Below, in pieces: positions 1 to 8,382 of a DNA stretch of 16,951 nucleotides. Source of the stretch: a bacterium. GTDB lineage: Bacteria > CSSED10-310 > JAJRTK01. Within the stretch, counting starts at the first letter, position 1. Each line of letters opens with the position of its first letter. The stretch covers positions 1 through 16,951 of the forward strand of contig JAJRTK010000259.1 in the NCBI GenBank assembly GCA_024278345.1. Reading direction: 5' to 3'. Below the pieces are notes generated by a model that was not told the DNA's origin, did no database searches, and worked only from the letters and a program-made list of their open reading frames with translations. The translations under genes and the position numbers were made by a program.

Positions 1-6
1 GATTTT

Positions 7-94
7 GGGTGCAGGCCTTCCGGCCTGCGCCCGCTTCTTGCCGGGCAACCGGGAGCGCCCAACGGAGAGCATGGAGGCCGGAAGGCCTCCATGC
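7..94. repeat. Pair of inverted GGCC-rich hairpins (REP/BIME-like)
   Basis: Two strong hairpins lie close together. The first has arms 7-17 and 22-32, with one G-T type mismatch and loop TTCC. The second has perfect 11-bp arms 69-79 and 84-94, with loop GGAA. The core of the second (GGCCGGAAGGCC) is the reverse complement of the core of the first (GGCCTTCCGGCC), so they form an inverted pair like bacterial interspersed REP units. They follow the 3' end of the decayed minus-strand gene to their right and could also act as a terminator-like structure, although no T-run is present. Family membership is inferred. Confidence 0.5.
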
Positions 95-557
95 GAAAGG
101 CCGGAGAAAGAACGGCTTGGACGGCTAGAGTAGATGAATTCGGCGCGGAACACAGACTCGCGCATCAGCCGCTCCAAGAGGTCCCCCAGATCCAGCTCGG
201 ATGCCTGAGTCTCCAGCCACTGCAGGTCCAGTTCACCGGCCTGGACCTTCACGATGCCCAGGGCATCCTTCCATTGGCGCCCGGAAACTTCGTTGCCCGG
301 ACGAGACCACTCCAGCTTGCTGATCATGGTATTCTCTGGCGAAGCCACGGGAAACGAACGCGCCTCTTCCACTGATTCCAGTCGCTGCAAAGAGGCTCGC
401 CCAAACGCCTCCCCATCGATCTTCCGTTCCTTGGGTTGAACGAGGAGCGGCGCTGGATCGCCTCCCGCACCATGGTCTCCGAGAGATAATAATCGCCTTC
501 AAGTGCATCAACCTGGGGCCGGACATGGAGGGCCAAGATCAGCGACAAGAGCGACAT
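95..557 (-). pseudogene. Decayed nucleotidyltransferase-like (AbiEii-type) protein gene, truncated and frameshifted
   Basis: Reading leftwards from 557, one frame gives a stretch with LEGDYYLSETMVREAIQRRS. The similarity then moves to another frame around 442-420. That frame carries PVASPENTMISKLEW, VSGRQWKDALGIVKVQ and LDLGDLLERLMRES. This layout (YY-motif, 'ASPEDxILxKLEW', 'RQWxDxLGIxKVQ', C-terminal helix) is what I know from a common family of small predicted nucleotidyltransferases related to AbiEii. The N-terminal catalytic part (the GS...DxD region) is absent; similarity stops near 557, just before the GTGGGC repeats. The second frame has no stop before the window edge, so the true 3' end is lost or mutated. 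I infer a dead gene. The family call rests on pattern memory, not a search. Confidence 0.5.
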
Positions 558-577
558 CGAGCTCGCAGGCTAGGGGG

Positions 578-668
578 AATGGCAGTGGGCAAAATGATCT
601 CAATGGCAGTGGGCAAAGTTTTCCCATCCTGGATCGGGGTGGGCGAGATCTTCCCACCTTGATCCCTG
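578..668. repeat. GTGGGC direct repeats, possible end of an IS21-like element
   Basis: Three related units follow one another. AATGGCAGTGGGCAAA occurs at 578-593 and again at 602-617 (period 24). The second unit runs on as GTGGGCAAAGTTTTCCC (from 609) and is repeated 30 bp later, from 639, as GTGGGCGAGATCTTCCC, with a similar tail. Serial copies of a GTGGGCAAA-type motif at spacings of 20-30 bp are typical of IS21-family termini, where they bind the transposase. No istA or istB coding sequence is visible, so at most this is a solo end or scar. It abuts the truncated minus-strand gene to its left. Confidence 0.4.
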
Positions 669-975
669 GGCTTTCCCTTCATGTCCTATTCGGGTCTGAT
701 GGGTCACCTGCCTTGTCCTGGGCGAAGACCTCCCGCCGGACAGGGGTCTTCATGGTCCATTCCTGGCCTGGCGGTTCGCCTTACGGCTGGGGATCCGGGC
801 GCGCGGGGGTCGTGGCCCAGGACCGCTGGCGTGTGTGGCGACGGACGAGAGCGGCTGCGAGCGGCCGGAGCGGAACGCGACACTGAAGAGATTTTCCGAC
901 TTTTTCCGATTCCATGGTGGCGTGGCATGGTTTGTGCTTTATCCTGGAGAAAAAATCTTTGTGAGGAATCTTTTG
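669..975. other. Intergenic stretch before the respiratory operon
   Basis: I see no credible gene here. The open frames are short, lack domain motifs and have shadow-like composition. The interval should hold the promoter of the operon, since the first strongly supported start is at 976, but I could not identify a convincing -35/-10 pair or an FNR-type palindrome. A ribosome-binding site (GAGG, 963-966) lies 9 bp before the ATG at 976. Confidence 0.5.
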
Positions 976-2745
976 ATGTGGCCCGTGGAAGTACCGGACT
1001 GGGGTTATTTTGAGCGTCTGATCAGTTGTCGCGAGGGTTGTCCGGTGAGCACGGACGCGCGAGGCTACGTTCAGGCGGTGGCGGCTGGCGATTATGCGCT
1101 GGCTTATCGGATTGCCAGGGGACCGAACCCGTTTGCATCGATCTGCGGCCGGGTTTGTGGTGCGCCTTGTGAGGCGGCTTGTCGCCGGAAGATCATCGAC
1201 CGGGCGGTCTCCATCCGCGCCATCAAGCGGACGACGACGGAGCGCCATGGAGTGGAGGCTGTGGAAGAGGCGGCCTCGACACTGTGGATGTCCACGGCGC
1301 CTGGGTCCCCGGAGCCTCGTCAACGGCCCCAAAAGGTAGCTGTTATCGGCTCTGGAGTGGCGGGAATGACTTGTGCTCACGACCTTGCGCGGCTGGGGTA
1401 TGGTGTGACGGTTTTCGAAGCGGACGACGAGCCCGGTGGGATGCTTCGGGTGGGCGTGCCCGTTTACCGGCTGCCCCGGAAGGTTTGGAGGAGCGAGATC
1501 GAGGCCATCGAGCGGCTTGGAGTGGAGATCCGTTGCGGCGTGAAGATCGGAGCGGATCGGACGATCCCCGAGCTGCGTGAAGAAGGGTTCGAGGCGGTTT
1601 TTCTGGGAGTCGGGCTTCAGAAGGCCCGGATGCTGGACCTGCCCGGGAGCAGCTTGCCCGGTGTCAAGGGCGGTCTGGGTCTCCTCCGTGCCTTCAACAC
1701 GGGGGAGGAGTGGCCGGAGATGGGCCGCGTGGTGGTCATTGGCGGCGGGAACGTGGCCTACGATTGCGCCCGGTGCGCGGTTCGGATGCCCGGGACCTCG
1801 AAGGTGACGCTGGTTTGCCTGGAGTCTTTGGAAGAGATGCCGGCAGATGAGATCGAAATCGTGGAAGGGGATGAAGAAGGGATTGCCCGGATGAACCGCC
1901 GGGGGCCGGTCCGATTCGTGGAGGAGGGCGGCCGCGTGGGTGGAGTGGAGTTCCTGGAGGTGTCGCGGGTATTCGACGAGGATGGCCGATTTTCGCCCGA
2001 GATGGTGCCTGGCACGGAGCAGGTGGTGGAATGCGACACGGTTTTGCTTTCGGTTGGCCAGATGGGGGATACGGGCTTCGTGACGGGGCTGTCGGAATTG
2101 GAATTGGGCCGCGGCGGCTCTGTGGTGGCGGAGCGGGAGACTGGCAAGACATCCATTCCGTGGCTATTCGCCGCCGGGGATGTGGCTTTGGGCCCGGGTC
2201 TCTTCATCGATGCCATTGCCCACGCTCAGAAGGCGGCGCGCTCGATTCACCAGTATCTGGCTGGTGTGGAACAGGCGGCGTTGGACTACGGGAAGCCCGA
2301 GTCACGGGCCTATGTGGGGGAAGAGATTCGTGAGGGCCTCCACCACGAGTACATGCGATTGCCTCGTTTGTTTCCGCCGGCGGAGGAGCCGGAAAGGCGG
2401 CTGTCGGATCGAAACCTGCTTGTGGAGCGGGTGTACGATGACCCCACGGCGCGGCTCCAGGGAGCCAGGTGCCTGCGCTGCGAGGTGGAGACGATCTTCG
2501 ATGGTCGGCTCTGTATTTTGTGTGGGGGTTGCGCTGACGTCTGTCCCACGTTCTGCCTGCGTCTCGTGAGCTGCGAAGAGCTGGATCTGCCCGATGTTCA
2601 GGGGCAGGGGTGGAGCGCCATCATTAAGGACGAAGATCGCTGCATCCGGTGCGCGCTCTGCGCGGAGCGCTGCCCCACGGACGCCATCACCATGGAGCGC
2701 CTGTGCGGCTTCGAGCCGTGGGCGGAGCTGCCGGCTGCCACTTGA
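976..2745 (+). CDS. GltD-like FAD/NAD(P) oxidoreductase with N- and C-terminal Fe-S domains, bc-complex associated
   Basis: 589 aa from the ATG at 976, chosen because GAGG sits 9 bp upstream and GltD-like similarity begins right there; the frame is open further upstream but without homology. The N-terminal Fe-S domain has C18, C22, C57, C61, C65 and C69. A Rossmann FAD motif GSGVAG is at 125-130, an NAD(P) motif GGGNVA at 256-261 and the second FAD motif AAGDVA at 399-404. The C-terminus holds two 4Fe-4S sets, C513/516/519/523 and C556/559/562/566. This is the glutamate synthase small-subunit fold, but no large subunit is present. In the anammox bacterium Kuenenia a similar protein accompanies a bc-type complex, so I infer it connects the NAD(P)H pool to the membrane complex encoded downstream. 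No signal peptide or membrane segment is evident, so it should sit on the cytoplasmic face. Direction of electron flow cannot be told from sequence. Confidence 0.85.
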   Translation: MWPVEVPDWGYFERLISCREGCPVSTDARGYVQAVAAGDYALAYRIARGPNPFASICGRVCGAPCEAACRRKIIDRAVSIRAIKRTTTERHGVEAVEEAASTLWMSTAPGSPEPRQRPQKVAVIGSGVAGMTCAHDLARLGYGVTVFEADDEPGGMLRVGVPVYRLPRKVWRSEIEAIERLGVEIRCGVKIGADRTIPELREEGFEAVFLGVGLQKARMLDLPGSSLPGVKGGLGLLRAFNTGEEWPEMGRVVVIGGGNVAYDCARCAVRMPGTSKVTLVCLESLEEMPADEIEIVEGDEEGIARMNRRGPVRFVEEGGRVGGVEFLEVSRVFDEDGRFSPEMVPGTEQVVECDTVLLSVGQMGDTGFVTGLSELELGRGGSVVAERETGKTSIPWLFAAGDVALGPGLFIDAIAHAQKAARSIHQYLAGVEQAALDYGKPESRAYVGEEIREGLHHEYMRLPRLFPPAEEPERRLSDRNLLVERVYDDPTARLQGARCLRCEVETIFDGRLCILCGGCADVCPTFCLRLVSCEELDLPDVQGQGWSAIIKDEDRCIRCALCAERCPTDAITMERLCGFEPWAELPAAT

Positions 2746-2761
2746 GGGCGGAGAGAGGAAA

Positions 2762-2908
2762 ATGACTGAAATGACTTTGATGCTGCTTGTGGCCGGCCTG
2801 GTTCTTGCGGTTGTGGCTTTGGGCGTCTTCGCCTACGCAGCTCGACAGGGCCAATTCGACGACCTGGAAGAGGTAAAGTTTCAAATGTTTCGGGAGGAGA
2901 CTCGATGA
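2762..2908 (+). CDS. ccoS: Cbb3-type oxidase assembly protein CcoS
   Basis: 48-aa protein: one N-terminal transmembrane helix, then the CcoS signature [18 protein letters not shown]. The ATG at 2762 follows the good Shine-Dalgarno GAGAGGA; a longer frame from 2594 only overlaps the preceding gene. The stop overlaps the Rieske start (ATGA, 2905-2908), implying translational coupling. CcoS is known to be needed for haem and copper cofactor insertion into cbb3 oxidase. Its position here is unusual: it lies inside the bc part of the operon, about 3.5 kb before ccoN and 8.5 kb before ccoI, whereas ccoS normally lies next to ccoI. Confidence 0.8.
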   Translation: MTEMTLMLLVAGLVLAVVALGVFAYAARQGQFDDLEEVKFQMFREETR

Positions 2909-3396
2909 CCACGGCGAACCTGAATCCTGAGCGGGCCACGGAAGCGGTTGAGGGGCGACGAACCTTCATCTCATGGATCACGGCTGGAGCTCTGGTTCTG
3001 TCGGCGGGCTTGATGGGGATTTTCAACCTCATCTTCCTGCGGCCTCGCGTGACCTATGGGCCTCCCAGCAAGTTCCGTGTGGGAAAGCCCGATGGGTATT
3101 CATCAGGAGCAGAAGTTGTATTTCCGGCGGCTCGCGTGGTCGTTCGTCGGCGAGGAGACGAGTTTGCTGCGATTAGCCTTGTCTGCACCCACCTTGGTTG
3201 CGTTGTGAACCCGACGGACAGCGGTTTCGACTGTCCCTGCCACGGCAGCAAGTATGACAGTGCCGGGAATGTAGTGGCGGGGCCGGCGCCGAAGCGGCTT
3301 TCCTGGTACCGGATAGCACAGGCGCCCAACGGCGAGCTCGAAGTGGACAAGCGGAAAGAGGTGGATTCCGGCACCTACCTGGAGGTGAAGGCGTGA
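2905..3396 (+). CDS. Rieske [2Fe-2S] iron-sulfur protein
   Basis: 163 aa. An N-terminal anchor helix (about 21-45) precedes the Rieske fold. The cluster-binding boxes are CTHLGC at 94-99 and CPCHGS at 110-115, giving two Cys and two His ligands plus the disulfide Cys pair (C99/C112). Y117 sits at the position that tunes potential in high-potential Rieske proteins. The hydrophobic anchor is preceded by RR in 'GRRTFISW', consistent with Tat export. The start overlaps the ccoS stop, and the stop overlaps the GTG start of cytochrome b. It is the high-potential electron acceptor from quinol at the Qo site. Confidence 0.95.
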   Translation: MTTANLNPERATEAVEGRRTFISWITAGALVLSAGLMGIFNLIFLRPRVTYGPPSKFRVGKPDGYSSGAEVVFPAARVVVRRRGDEFAAISLVCTHLGCVVNPTDSGFDCPCHGSKYDSAGNVVAGPAPKRLSWYRIAQAPNGELEVDKRKEVDSGTYLEVKA

Positions 3397-4172
3397 GCAT
3401 GGACAAGGTGCAAATCCCATGGACTGATTCGGATGGGAAACCTGGTTTTTGGGGAGCGTTACATTCGTTGCCCCGCCGGGTTTACCACTCGGTTTTCCGC
3501 AGCCGCCCGATCCCCGCGAACGACTTGGAGCGATCTCAGGCGGTGGCGGCGAATTTCTTCTTCCATCTTCATTCGGCCAAGGTCCAGGAGCGGACACTGC
3601 GATTCAAGACGACTTTGGGGCTGGGCCTCTTGTCGCTTTACACCTTCGTCATCCTGGTGGTTACCGGTATTCTCTTGATGTTCTACTACGTGCCGACGCC
3701 GGTGGAGGCCTACGACCGGATGCTGGATCTGCGGGGGGCGGTCTTTTTCGGCACTTTCCTTCGGAACCTGCACCGTTGGTCGGCTCACGCCATGGTGGGG
3801 CTGGTCTTTTTGCACTTGATGCGCGTGTTCCTCACCGGCGCCCACAAGGCCCCCAGGGAGTTCAACTGGATGGTGGGGATCGTACTCTTCTTGCTCACAC
3901 TGCTCCTGTCGTTCACGGGCTATTTGCTTCCTTGGGACCAGTTGGCCTTCTGGGCAATCGTCGTGGGAACCTCCATTGCCAGTTACGCTCCAGTGGTGGG
4001 CGACGAGCTCAGGTACGTCTTACTGGGCGGCGATTCCGTGGGAGCCGAAGCGCTCTTGAGGTTCTACGTTTTGCACGTGGCGGTGCTTCCAGTGGTACTG
4101 ACGACTCTCATCGGGCTCCATTTTTGGAGAATCCGCAAGGATGGCGGGCTCGCAAAGCCCAGAGAGAAGTAG
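3393..4172 (+). CDS. Cytochrome b6-type N-terminal cytochrome b subunit
   Basis: 259 aa, four predicted transmembrane helices. Haem b ligands appear as H127/H141 (in NLHRWSAH...FLH) and H228/H243 (VLH...GLH). The second pair is separated by 15 residues, as in b6f-type rather than mitochondrial cytochrome b. The protein contains no cysteine, so the thioether-linked haem ci of true b6f is not expected. GTG at 3393 is preferred (GGAGG 7 bp upstream, overlapping the Rieske stop); ATG at 3399 is possible. With the next gene it forms the split cytochrome b that oxidises quinol and carries electrons across the membrane. Confidence 0.92.
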   Translation: MSMDKVQIPWTDSDGKPGFWGALHSLPRRVYHSVFRSRPIPANDLERSQAVAANFFFHLHSAKVQERTLRFKTTLGLGLLSLYTFVILVVTGILLMFYYVPTPVEAYDRMLDLRGAVFFGTFLRNLHRWSAHAMVGLVFLHLMRVFLTGAHKAPREFNWMVGIVLFLLTLLLSFTGYLLPWDQLAFWAIVVGTSIASYAPVVGDELRYVLLGGDSVGAEALLRFYVLHVAVLPVVLTTLIGLHFWRIRKDGGLAKPREK

Positions 4173-4182
4173 GGGACGAACG

Positions 4183-4704
4183 ATGCTCGAAGACAAACCA
4201 ACCTACGAACGGTTTCCCATCCGGCCGGGCAAGACGTACGGCTTGATGTGCGTGGTCCCCACGGCCACTGAAGCCACGAAAATCGAAACGGAGAAACAGG
4301 TCCATGCATGGCCGGCGGCGCTCACCCGTGAGCTGGCTCTCTTCGTGTTGACCCTGGTGATCCTAAGCGTGGTGGCGCTTCTCTTCAACGCACCTCTGGA
4401 GGAACCGGCCAGCAGACTCCATCCACCCAACCCGGCCAAGGCTCCATGGTATTTCCTGGGGCTCCAGGAGATGGTGGCCTATTCGGCATTTTGGGGGGGG
4501 ATCGGGATTCCGGGGCTCTTGGTGCTCCTGGCCTTGGCGGCACCCTACCTGGAGCGAAAACCAGGAGGCGAAGGCGTCTGGTTCCATTCCTCGCGGTCGG
4601 CGGCAAACTGGGTTTTCCTTGGCATCGTGGGGACACTCCTTGTCTTGACGGCCATCGGGACCTTCTTCCGCGGTGAAAACTGGGCTTTCGTGGTACCCTG
4701 GTAG
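4183..4704 (+). CDS. Cytochrome b/b6 C-terminal domain (subunit IV-like)
   Basis: 173 aa from the ATG at 4183 (AGGGG just upstream); an in-frame ATG at 4141 lies inside the cytochrome b gene and is unlikely. Three transmembrane helices are predicted at about 50-69, 107-121 and 143-161. The Qo-site loop normally reading PEWY reads APWY (87-90) within KAPWYFLGLQE, so the catalytic Glu is not at its usual place; E96 of LQE is the nearest acid. It completes the split cytochrome b begun by the preceding gene. The extra N-terminal ~45 polar residues are longer than in plant subunit IV. Confidence 0.88.
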   Translation: MLEDKPTYERFPIRPGKTYGLMCVVPTATEATKIETEKQVHAWPAALTRELALFVLTLVILSVVALLFNAPLEEPASRLHPPNPAKAPWYFLGLQEMVAYSAFWGGIGIPGLLVLLALAAPYLERKPGGEGVWFHSSRSAANWVFLGIVGTLLVLTAIGTFFRGENWAFVVPW

Positions 4705-4714
4705 GAGAAAGAGC

Positions 4715-6415
4715 ATGAGAATTAGCTTTGCATTGCTCCTTTCAAGTCTGGCTCTCATCGTGGTGGTGGTCGTGGTGATCGCGCAATCCACCGACGAGGA
4801 GTGGCGAGACTATCAGCTCGAGTACCTGGACCAGGCGATGGGCCGGGCCTCCAGTGACACGGTGCGCCAAGCCCTGGCAGCCAGCGGCCTCGAGATCCAA
4901 CAAGACACTCTGGCGGGGTTTGAGGATACCACTCGAATTGATCGGTGCCGCACCTGCCACATGGCCATTGACGACCCACAGTTTGAAAATGGTCAGCACC
5001 CCTTGAAGACCCACCCGAAGATGGCCGGCCACTCCTTCAGCGAGTTTGGCTGCACGGTTTGCCACGCGGGTAACGGTCGAGGGCTCACCACCTACGACGC
5101 CCACGGGGATGACCATTTCTGGCCGGAGCCCCTCCTGGCGGCTCCCTATATCGAATCGTCCTGCGCACGGTGCCACCCGGAGCCCTACCTGGACGAGACG
5201 CCCCATCTGCGGCGGGGTCGCAAGCTTTTCGAGAAATACGCCTGCGTGGGGTGCCATACGATCCGCGGTGTCTCACGGGGAAAACTGGGGCCCGACCTCA
5301 CGGACGTGGGAACCAACTTTAAGATCGATTATCTCACGGAATCCATCGTCGATCCGAAAGCCAACGCCATCACCTCGATCATGCCGAAGTTTGTCATGGC
5401 ACAAAAGGACGTGCAAGCTCTGACGGTCTTCCTCAAAAGCCGCAGGGGTCGCCAGATGTTCGAGGATCCCGTGACACTCCGGATCAAGACGAAAGAGTGG
5501 GAACAGGAAGCCGCACGGGAGCTCTCGGAAACCCCCGACGCGGGCCAAATGGCGTTTGACGAACGATTCTGTGCCTCCTGCCACAAACTTGGCCAAGAAG
5601 ATGGGAAGCTGGCTCCGGATCTCTCCTTCCAAGGGCTGCTCCGGGAGAAGGAGTACATAGTAGCCCACCTGAGCGACCCCAGACGCCACACCTACGGCTC
5701 CAACATGCCGACGTTCTTCATGTCGGAAAGCGAAAAGAAGGCCATCGCCATCTATTTGACGTCGTTGACGGCGTTCGATCTTCCCGCAGCCCCCAAGGAG
5801 CAGTACGCCCTGCTCTGTTCCCGGTGCCACGGAGAGGAGGGCGCCGGCGACGGTCTTATCGCCGAAAACCTGCTTCCCAGGCCCCGTCAGTTTACCAATG
5901 CCAAGTTCTTCAACTGGCTTCCGGAGGATCGCGCTTGGAACGACATCGCCAACGGCGTTCCAGGAACGGCGATGCCTCCTTTCAAGAAGATCTTGAGCGA
6001 ATCTCAGGTCCAGGAGCTCTTTTCCTGGGTCCGGAGCGAGTTCCTCAAGAGTGATCGGAAAAAGTGGAAACGGCCACGGCCGAAAACCGGCGCCAATCCG
6101 GTGGCCTATTCGCCGGAAAGTATCAAGCGAGGACACGACGCGTTCCAGTTGCGCTGTTACGGCTGTCATGGGCGGATCGGGGACGGGAACGGACCCAACG
6201 CCGTGGACATGCTTCCGCGGCCTCGAAACCTGATGAGTACGGCATTCATGGGCGCGGTGACCGACCAGCGCCTCTTCGAATCGATCACCTATGGAATCGT
6301 CGGCACGGGGATGCCGGCATGGGACTATCTACCCAAAACGCAGCGCTGGGATTTGGTGAACTTCGTACGAAGCCTTTCGAAGACTGGCCCTGCGGCGCCT
6401 AGCAACGGGAAATAA
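4715..6415 (+). CDS. Membrane-anchored heptahaem cytochrome c, bc-complex partner
   Basis: 566 aa from the ATG at 4715 (AGGAGA upstream). An N-terminal hydrophobic anchor (about 5-22) is followed by seven CxxCH motifs at C78, C113, C150, C177, C286, C368 and C481. The first three are close together with no obvious Met ligand, suggesting a trihaem module. The last four each start a class-I-like monohaem domain with a likely Met ligand (M223, M331, M420, M533, in SIMP, NMP, AMP and GMP contexts). It replaces cytochrome c1/f and should receive electrons from the Rieske centre in the periplasm. Because the downstream oxidase lacks CcoP haems, its terminal domains may donate directly to CcoO; that is inference. 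Confidence 0.9.
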   Translation: MRISFALLLSSLALIVVVVVVIAQSTDEEWRDYQLEYLDQAMGRASSDTVRQALAASGLEIQQDTLAGFEDTTRIDRCRTCHMAIDDPQFENGQHPLKTHPKMAGHSFSEFGCTVCHAGNGRGLTTYDAHGDDHFWPEPLLAAPYIESSCARCHPEPYLDETPHLRRGRKLFEKYACVGCHTIRGVSRGKLGPDLTDVGTNFKIDYLTESIVDPKANAITSIMPKFVMAQKDVQALTVFLKSRRGRQMFEDPVTLRIKTKEWEQEAARELSETPDAGQMAFDERFCASCHKLGQEDGKLAPDLSFQGLLREKEYIVAHLSDPRRHTYGSNMPTFFMSESEKKAIAIYLTSLTAFDLPAAPKEQYALLCSRCHGEEGAGDGLIAENLLPRPRQFTNAKFFNWLPEDRAWNDIANGVPGTAMPPFKKILSESQVQELFSWVRSEFLKSDRKKWKRPRPKTGANPVAYSPESIKRGHDAFQLRCYGCHGRIGDGNGPNAVDMLPRPRNLMSTAFMGAVTDQRLFESITYGIVGTGMPAWDYLPKTQRWDLVNFVRSLSKTGPAAPSNGK

Positions 6416-6419
6416 ATCG

Positions 6420-7817
6420 ATGAGCCATCAAGAAGAAACGAGCTTGAGAGGCCAGCCTTCGGTGCGCTGGTTCATTCTAAGCTCCATCGTGTTCTTTGTG
6501 ATCACGGCCACGGTTGGGCTTCTGCTATCGCTGAAGTTCGTCTGGCCCGAGTTCATGGGAACGGCCAAATGGTTGACCTTTGGGCGGCTTCGCCCGCTGC
6601 ACGTCAACGGCATCCTATTCGGCTGGCTGCTTGCCGCCGATATGGGACTGCTCTTCTACCTAGTTCCCCGCCTTTGTGGGAACAAGCTCTGGAGCGAGAA
6701 ACTTGGTCTCATGACGGTGGGGCTCTTTGACCTGGTCATCCTGGGGGCAGTCTACACGACTCTCTCGGGCCAGACCCAGGGCCTGGAATACGCCGAATTG
6801 CCTCTGGTTCTCGACGTCGGTGTGACACTTGCCTGGGTCTTTTTCGGGGTCAATATTTTCGGCACAATCCTGACCCGAAAGCACAAGAAGATCTATGTCT
6901 CTCTGTGGTACACCATGGGGGCAGTCATCTGGACCGCGGCAGTCTACATCACGGGGAACTTCCTTGTGATGTTTGCCACGGGCGTGAACCAGGCAAACCT
7001 CAACTGGTTCTACGTCCACAATGCGGTGGGCCTGATTTTCACGCCTCTGGGGCTGGCCATCGCATACTACTTCATTCCCCTTGCTGTTCGGGAGCCACTG
7101 TACAGCCATAAGCTCTCCATGATCGGGTTCTGGTCGATCTCATTCATCTACGTTTGGACCGGAGCGCACCACATGATCCACGGCCCCATCAGCCAGTGGC
7201 TTCAAACGGTGGCGATCCTTTTCAGCGTCATGTTGATCATCCCGGTCTGGACGGTGATCGTGAACTTCTTCGGCACGGTGCATGGCCGCTGGGACCGGGT
7301 GCGGCAAGATCCTATCCTGAAGTTTCTCATGGCGGGAACGACCTTCTACCTGTTGACTTGCCTCCAGGGACCGATGCACTCGTTGCGGACAGTGAATGCC
7401 ATCGTCAGCAAGACGGACTGGGTCGTGGGTCACGCACACATGGCGGTCTTCGGAGCATTCAGTTTTTTCGCCATCGCCGGTTGCCTTTACGTGGTGCCGC
7501 TCCTCAGCGGTCGGAAGCTCCATTCCGTGAAGCTTGCGGACAACACCTTCTGGCTCATGATGGTGGGTGGCCTCATCTATTTCGTGAGCCTCTGGATCGG
7601 TGGTTTCATGCAGGGTCTTCAATGGAATGACCCGTCGATCCCCTTTATCGACACGGTCCGTTTCATGAGGCCGTTCTGGATCGCCCGGGCCTTCTCCGGT
7701 GTCCTGATCCTGGCGGGGACCATCCTGTTTTTCTACAATTTGATTCGAACCTTCGGCGGCACCGCGGGAGGTGAAACCACCACGGCGGTTGGAACACCGG
7801 TTCCGGCCACCGCCTAG
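6420..7817 (+). CDS. ccoN: Cbb3-type cytochrome c oxidase catalytic subunit I
   Basis: 465 aa, about 12 transmembrane helices, slightly shorter than proteobacterial CcoN. Ligands visible: H61 and H340 for haem b, H338 for haem b3 (GHAHM), and H200, H250 and H251 for CuB. Y244 lies six residues before H250, the place of the cross-linked Tyr of C-type oxidases, so this is a genuine O2 reductase rather than NorB. The acid found in cbb3 enzymes 22 residues before the b3 His (E323 of Pseudomonas stutzeri CcoN) is Q316 here, in LQGP. It starts 5 bp after the cytochrome c stop. The enzyme reduces O2 to water and pumps protons. Confidence 0.95.
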   Translation: MSHQEETSLRGQPSVRWFILSSIVFFVITATVGLLLSLKFVWPEFMGTAKWLTFGRLRPLHVNGILFGWLLAADMGLLFYLVPRLCGNKLWSEKLGLMTVGLFDLVILGAVYTTLSGQTQGLEYAELPLVLDVGVTLAWVFFGVNIFGTILTRKHKKIYVSLWYTMGAVIWTAAVYITGNFLVMFATGVNQANLNWFYVHNAVGLIFTPLGLAIAYYFIPLAVREPLYSHKLSMIGFWSISFIYVWTGAHHMIHGPISQWLQTVAILFSVMLIIPVWTVIVNFFGTVHGRWDRVRQDPILKFLMAGTTFYLLTCLQGPMHSLRTVNAIVSKTDWVVGHAHMAVFGAFSFFAIAGCLYVVPLLSGRKLHSVKLADNTFWLMMVGGLIYFVSLWIGGFMQGLQWNDPSIPFIDTVRFMRPFWIARAFSGVLILAGTILFFYNLIRTFGGTAGGETTTAVGTPVPATA

Positions 7818-7835
7818 AAAAGGAGAGAGAGCATC

Positions 7836-8381
7836 ATGTTCCACAAACTCGATTTCAATGCGGGTTGGGTGGCTGTCGGCGCCCTGCTTTTCTTCCTGGT
7901 GGGAGCCACACTGACCACGATCCTACCGCAAATGAGTGAAGCCTCTTGGACAACTCCGCTTGAAGGCTCTAGAGCCTATTCCGAGCAGGAGCTCCGGGGA
8001 AAGGCCATCTATCAGCGCGAAGGCTGCTGGTACTGCCACACCCAACAGATCCGGACGCTGGAAGCAGACACGAAACGGTACGGCTGGCGCGGCGTCGATG
8101 CACCCATCAGCCTTCCCGGCGAATATGTGAGGGACGCCCCCCACGTGCTGGGGACGCGGCGGGCCGGACCCGACCTGGCCCGCGTCGGTGGAAAATATGA
8201 CAAGAGCTGGCACAAGACCCATTTCAACAACCCGCGGGACCTGGTACCAGGATCGGTCATGCCTCCTTTCCCCTGGATCGTCACCGACAATGGAGGCCAG
8301 GACCTCAAAAACCTCATCGCCTATATCCAGACCTTGGGCCGCACCCGCGATTGGCGGCCTGACGACGATTACGAGGAATAA
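7836..8381 (+). CDS. ccoO: Cbb3-type oxidase monohaem subunit II
   Basis: 181 aa. One N-terminal transmembrane helix (about 11-30) is followed by a cytochrome c domain with C64-WYC-H68 in the family-typical GCWYCHTQQIR context, GPDLARVG, and the Met ligand M142 in SVMPPFPW. It starts after a clear AGGAGAGAG ribosome-binding site. CcoO takes electrons from the donor and passes them to haem b of CcoN. It is shorter than the usual ~200 aa but all core motifs are present. Confidence 0.93.
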   Translation: MFHKLDFNAGWVAVGALLFFLVGATLTTILPQMSEASWTTPLEGSRAYSEQELRGKAIYQREGCWYCHTQQIRTLEADTKRYGWRGVDAPISLPGEYVRDAPHVLGTRRAGPDLARVGGKYDKSWHKTHFNNPRDLVPGSVMPPFPWIVTDNGGQDLKNLIAYIQTLGRTRDWRPDDDYEE

Positions 8382-8382
8382 G

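Noticed and set aside
835-975. Extended N-terminus of the GltD-like protein from 835
   Set aside because: No ribosome-binding site fits, the added residues have no domain similarity, and the ATG at 976 has a well-placed GAGG.
976-2745. Glutamate synthase small subunit (gltD) for ammonium assimilation
   Set aside because: No gltB is nearby, and the C-terminal dicluster ferredoxin and bc-operon context point to a respiratory role.
5273-6169. Long minus-strand open frame opposite the heptahaem cytochrome
   Set aside because: It is antisense to a gene with seven clear CxxCH motifs and has no domain signature; it is a GC-driven shadow.
6420-7817. Nitric oxide reductase NorB instead of CcoN
   Set aside because: A Tyr is present six residues before the CuB His pair, and ccoO, ccoG and ccoI follow, which fit an oxygen reductase.
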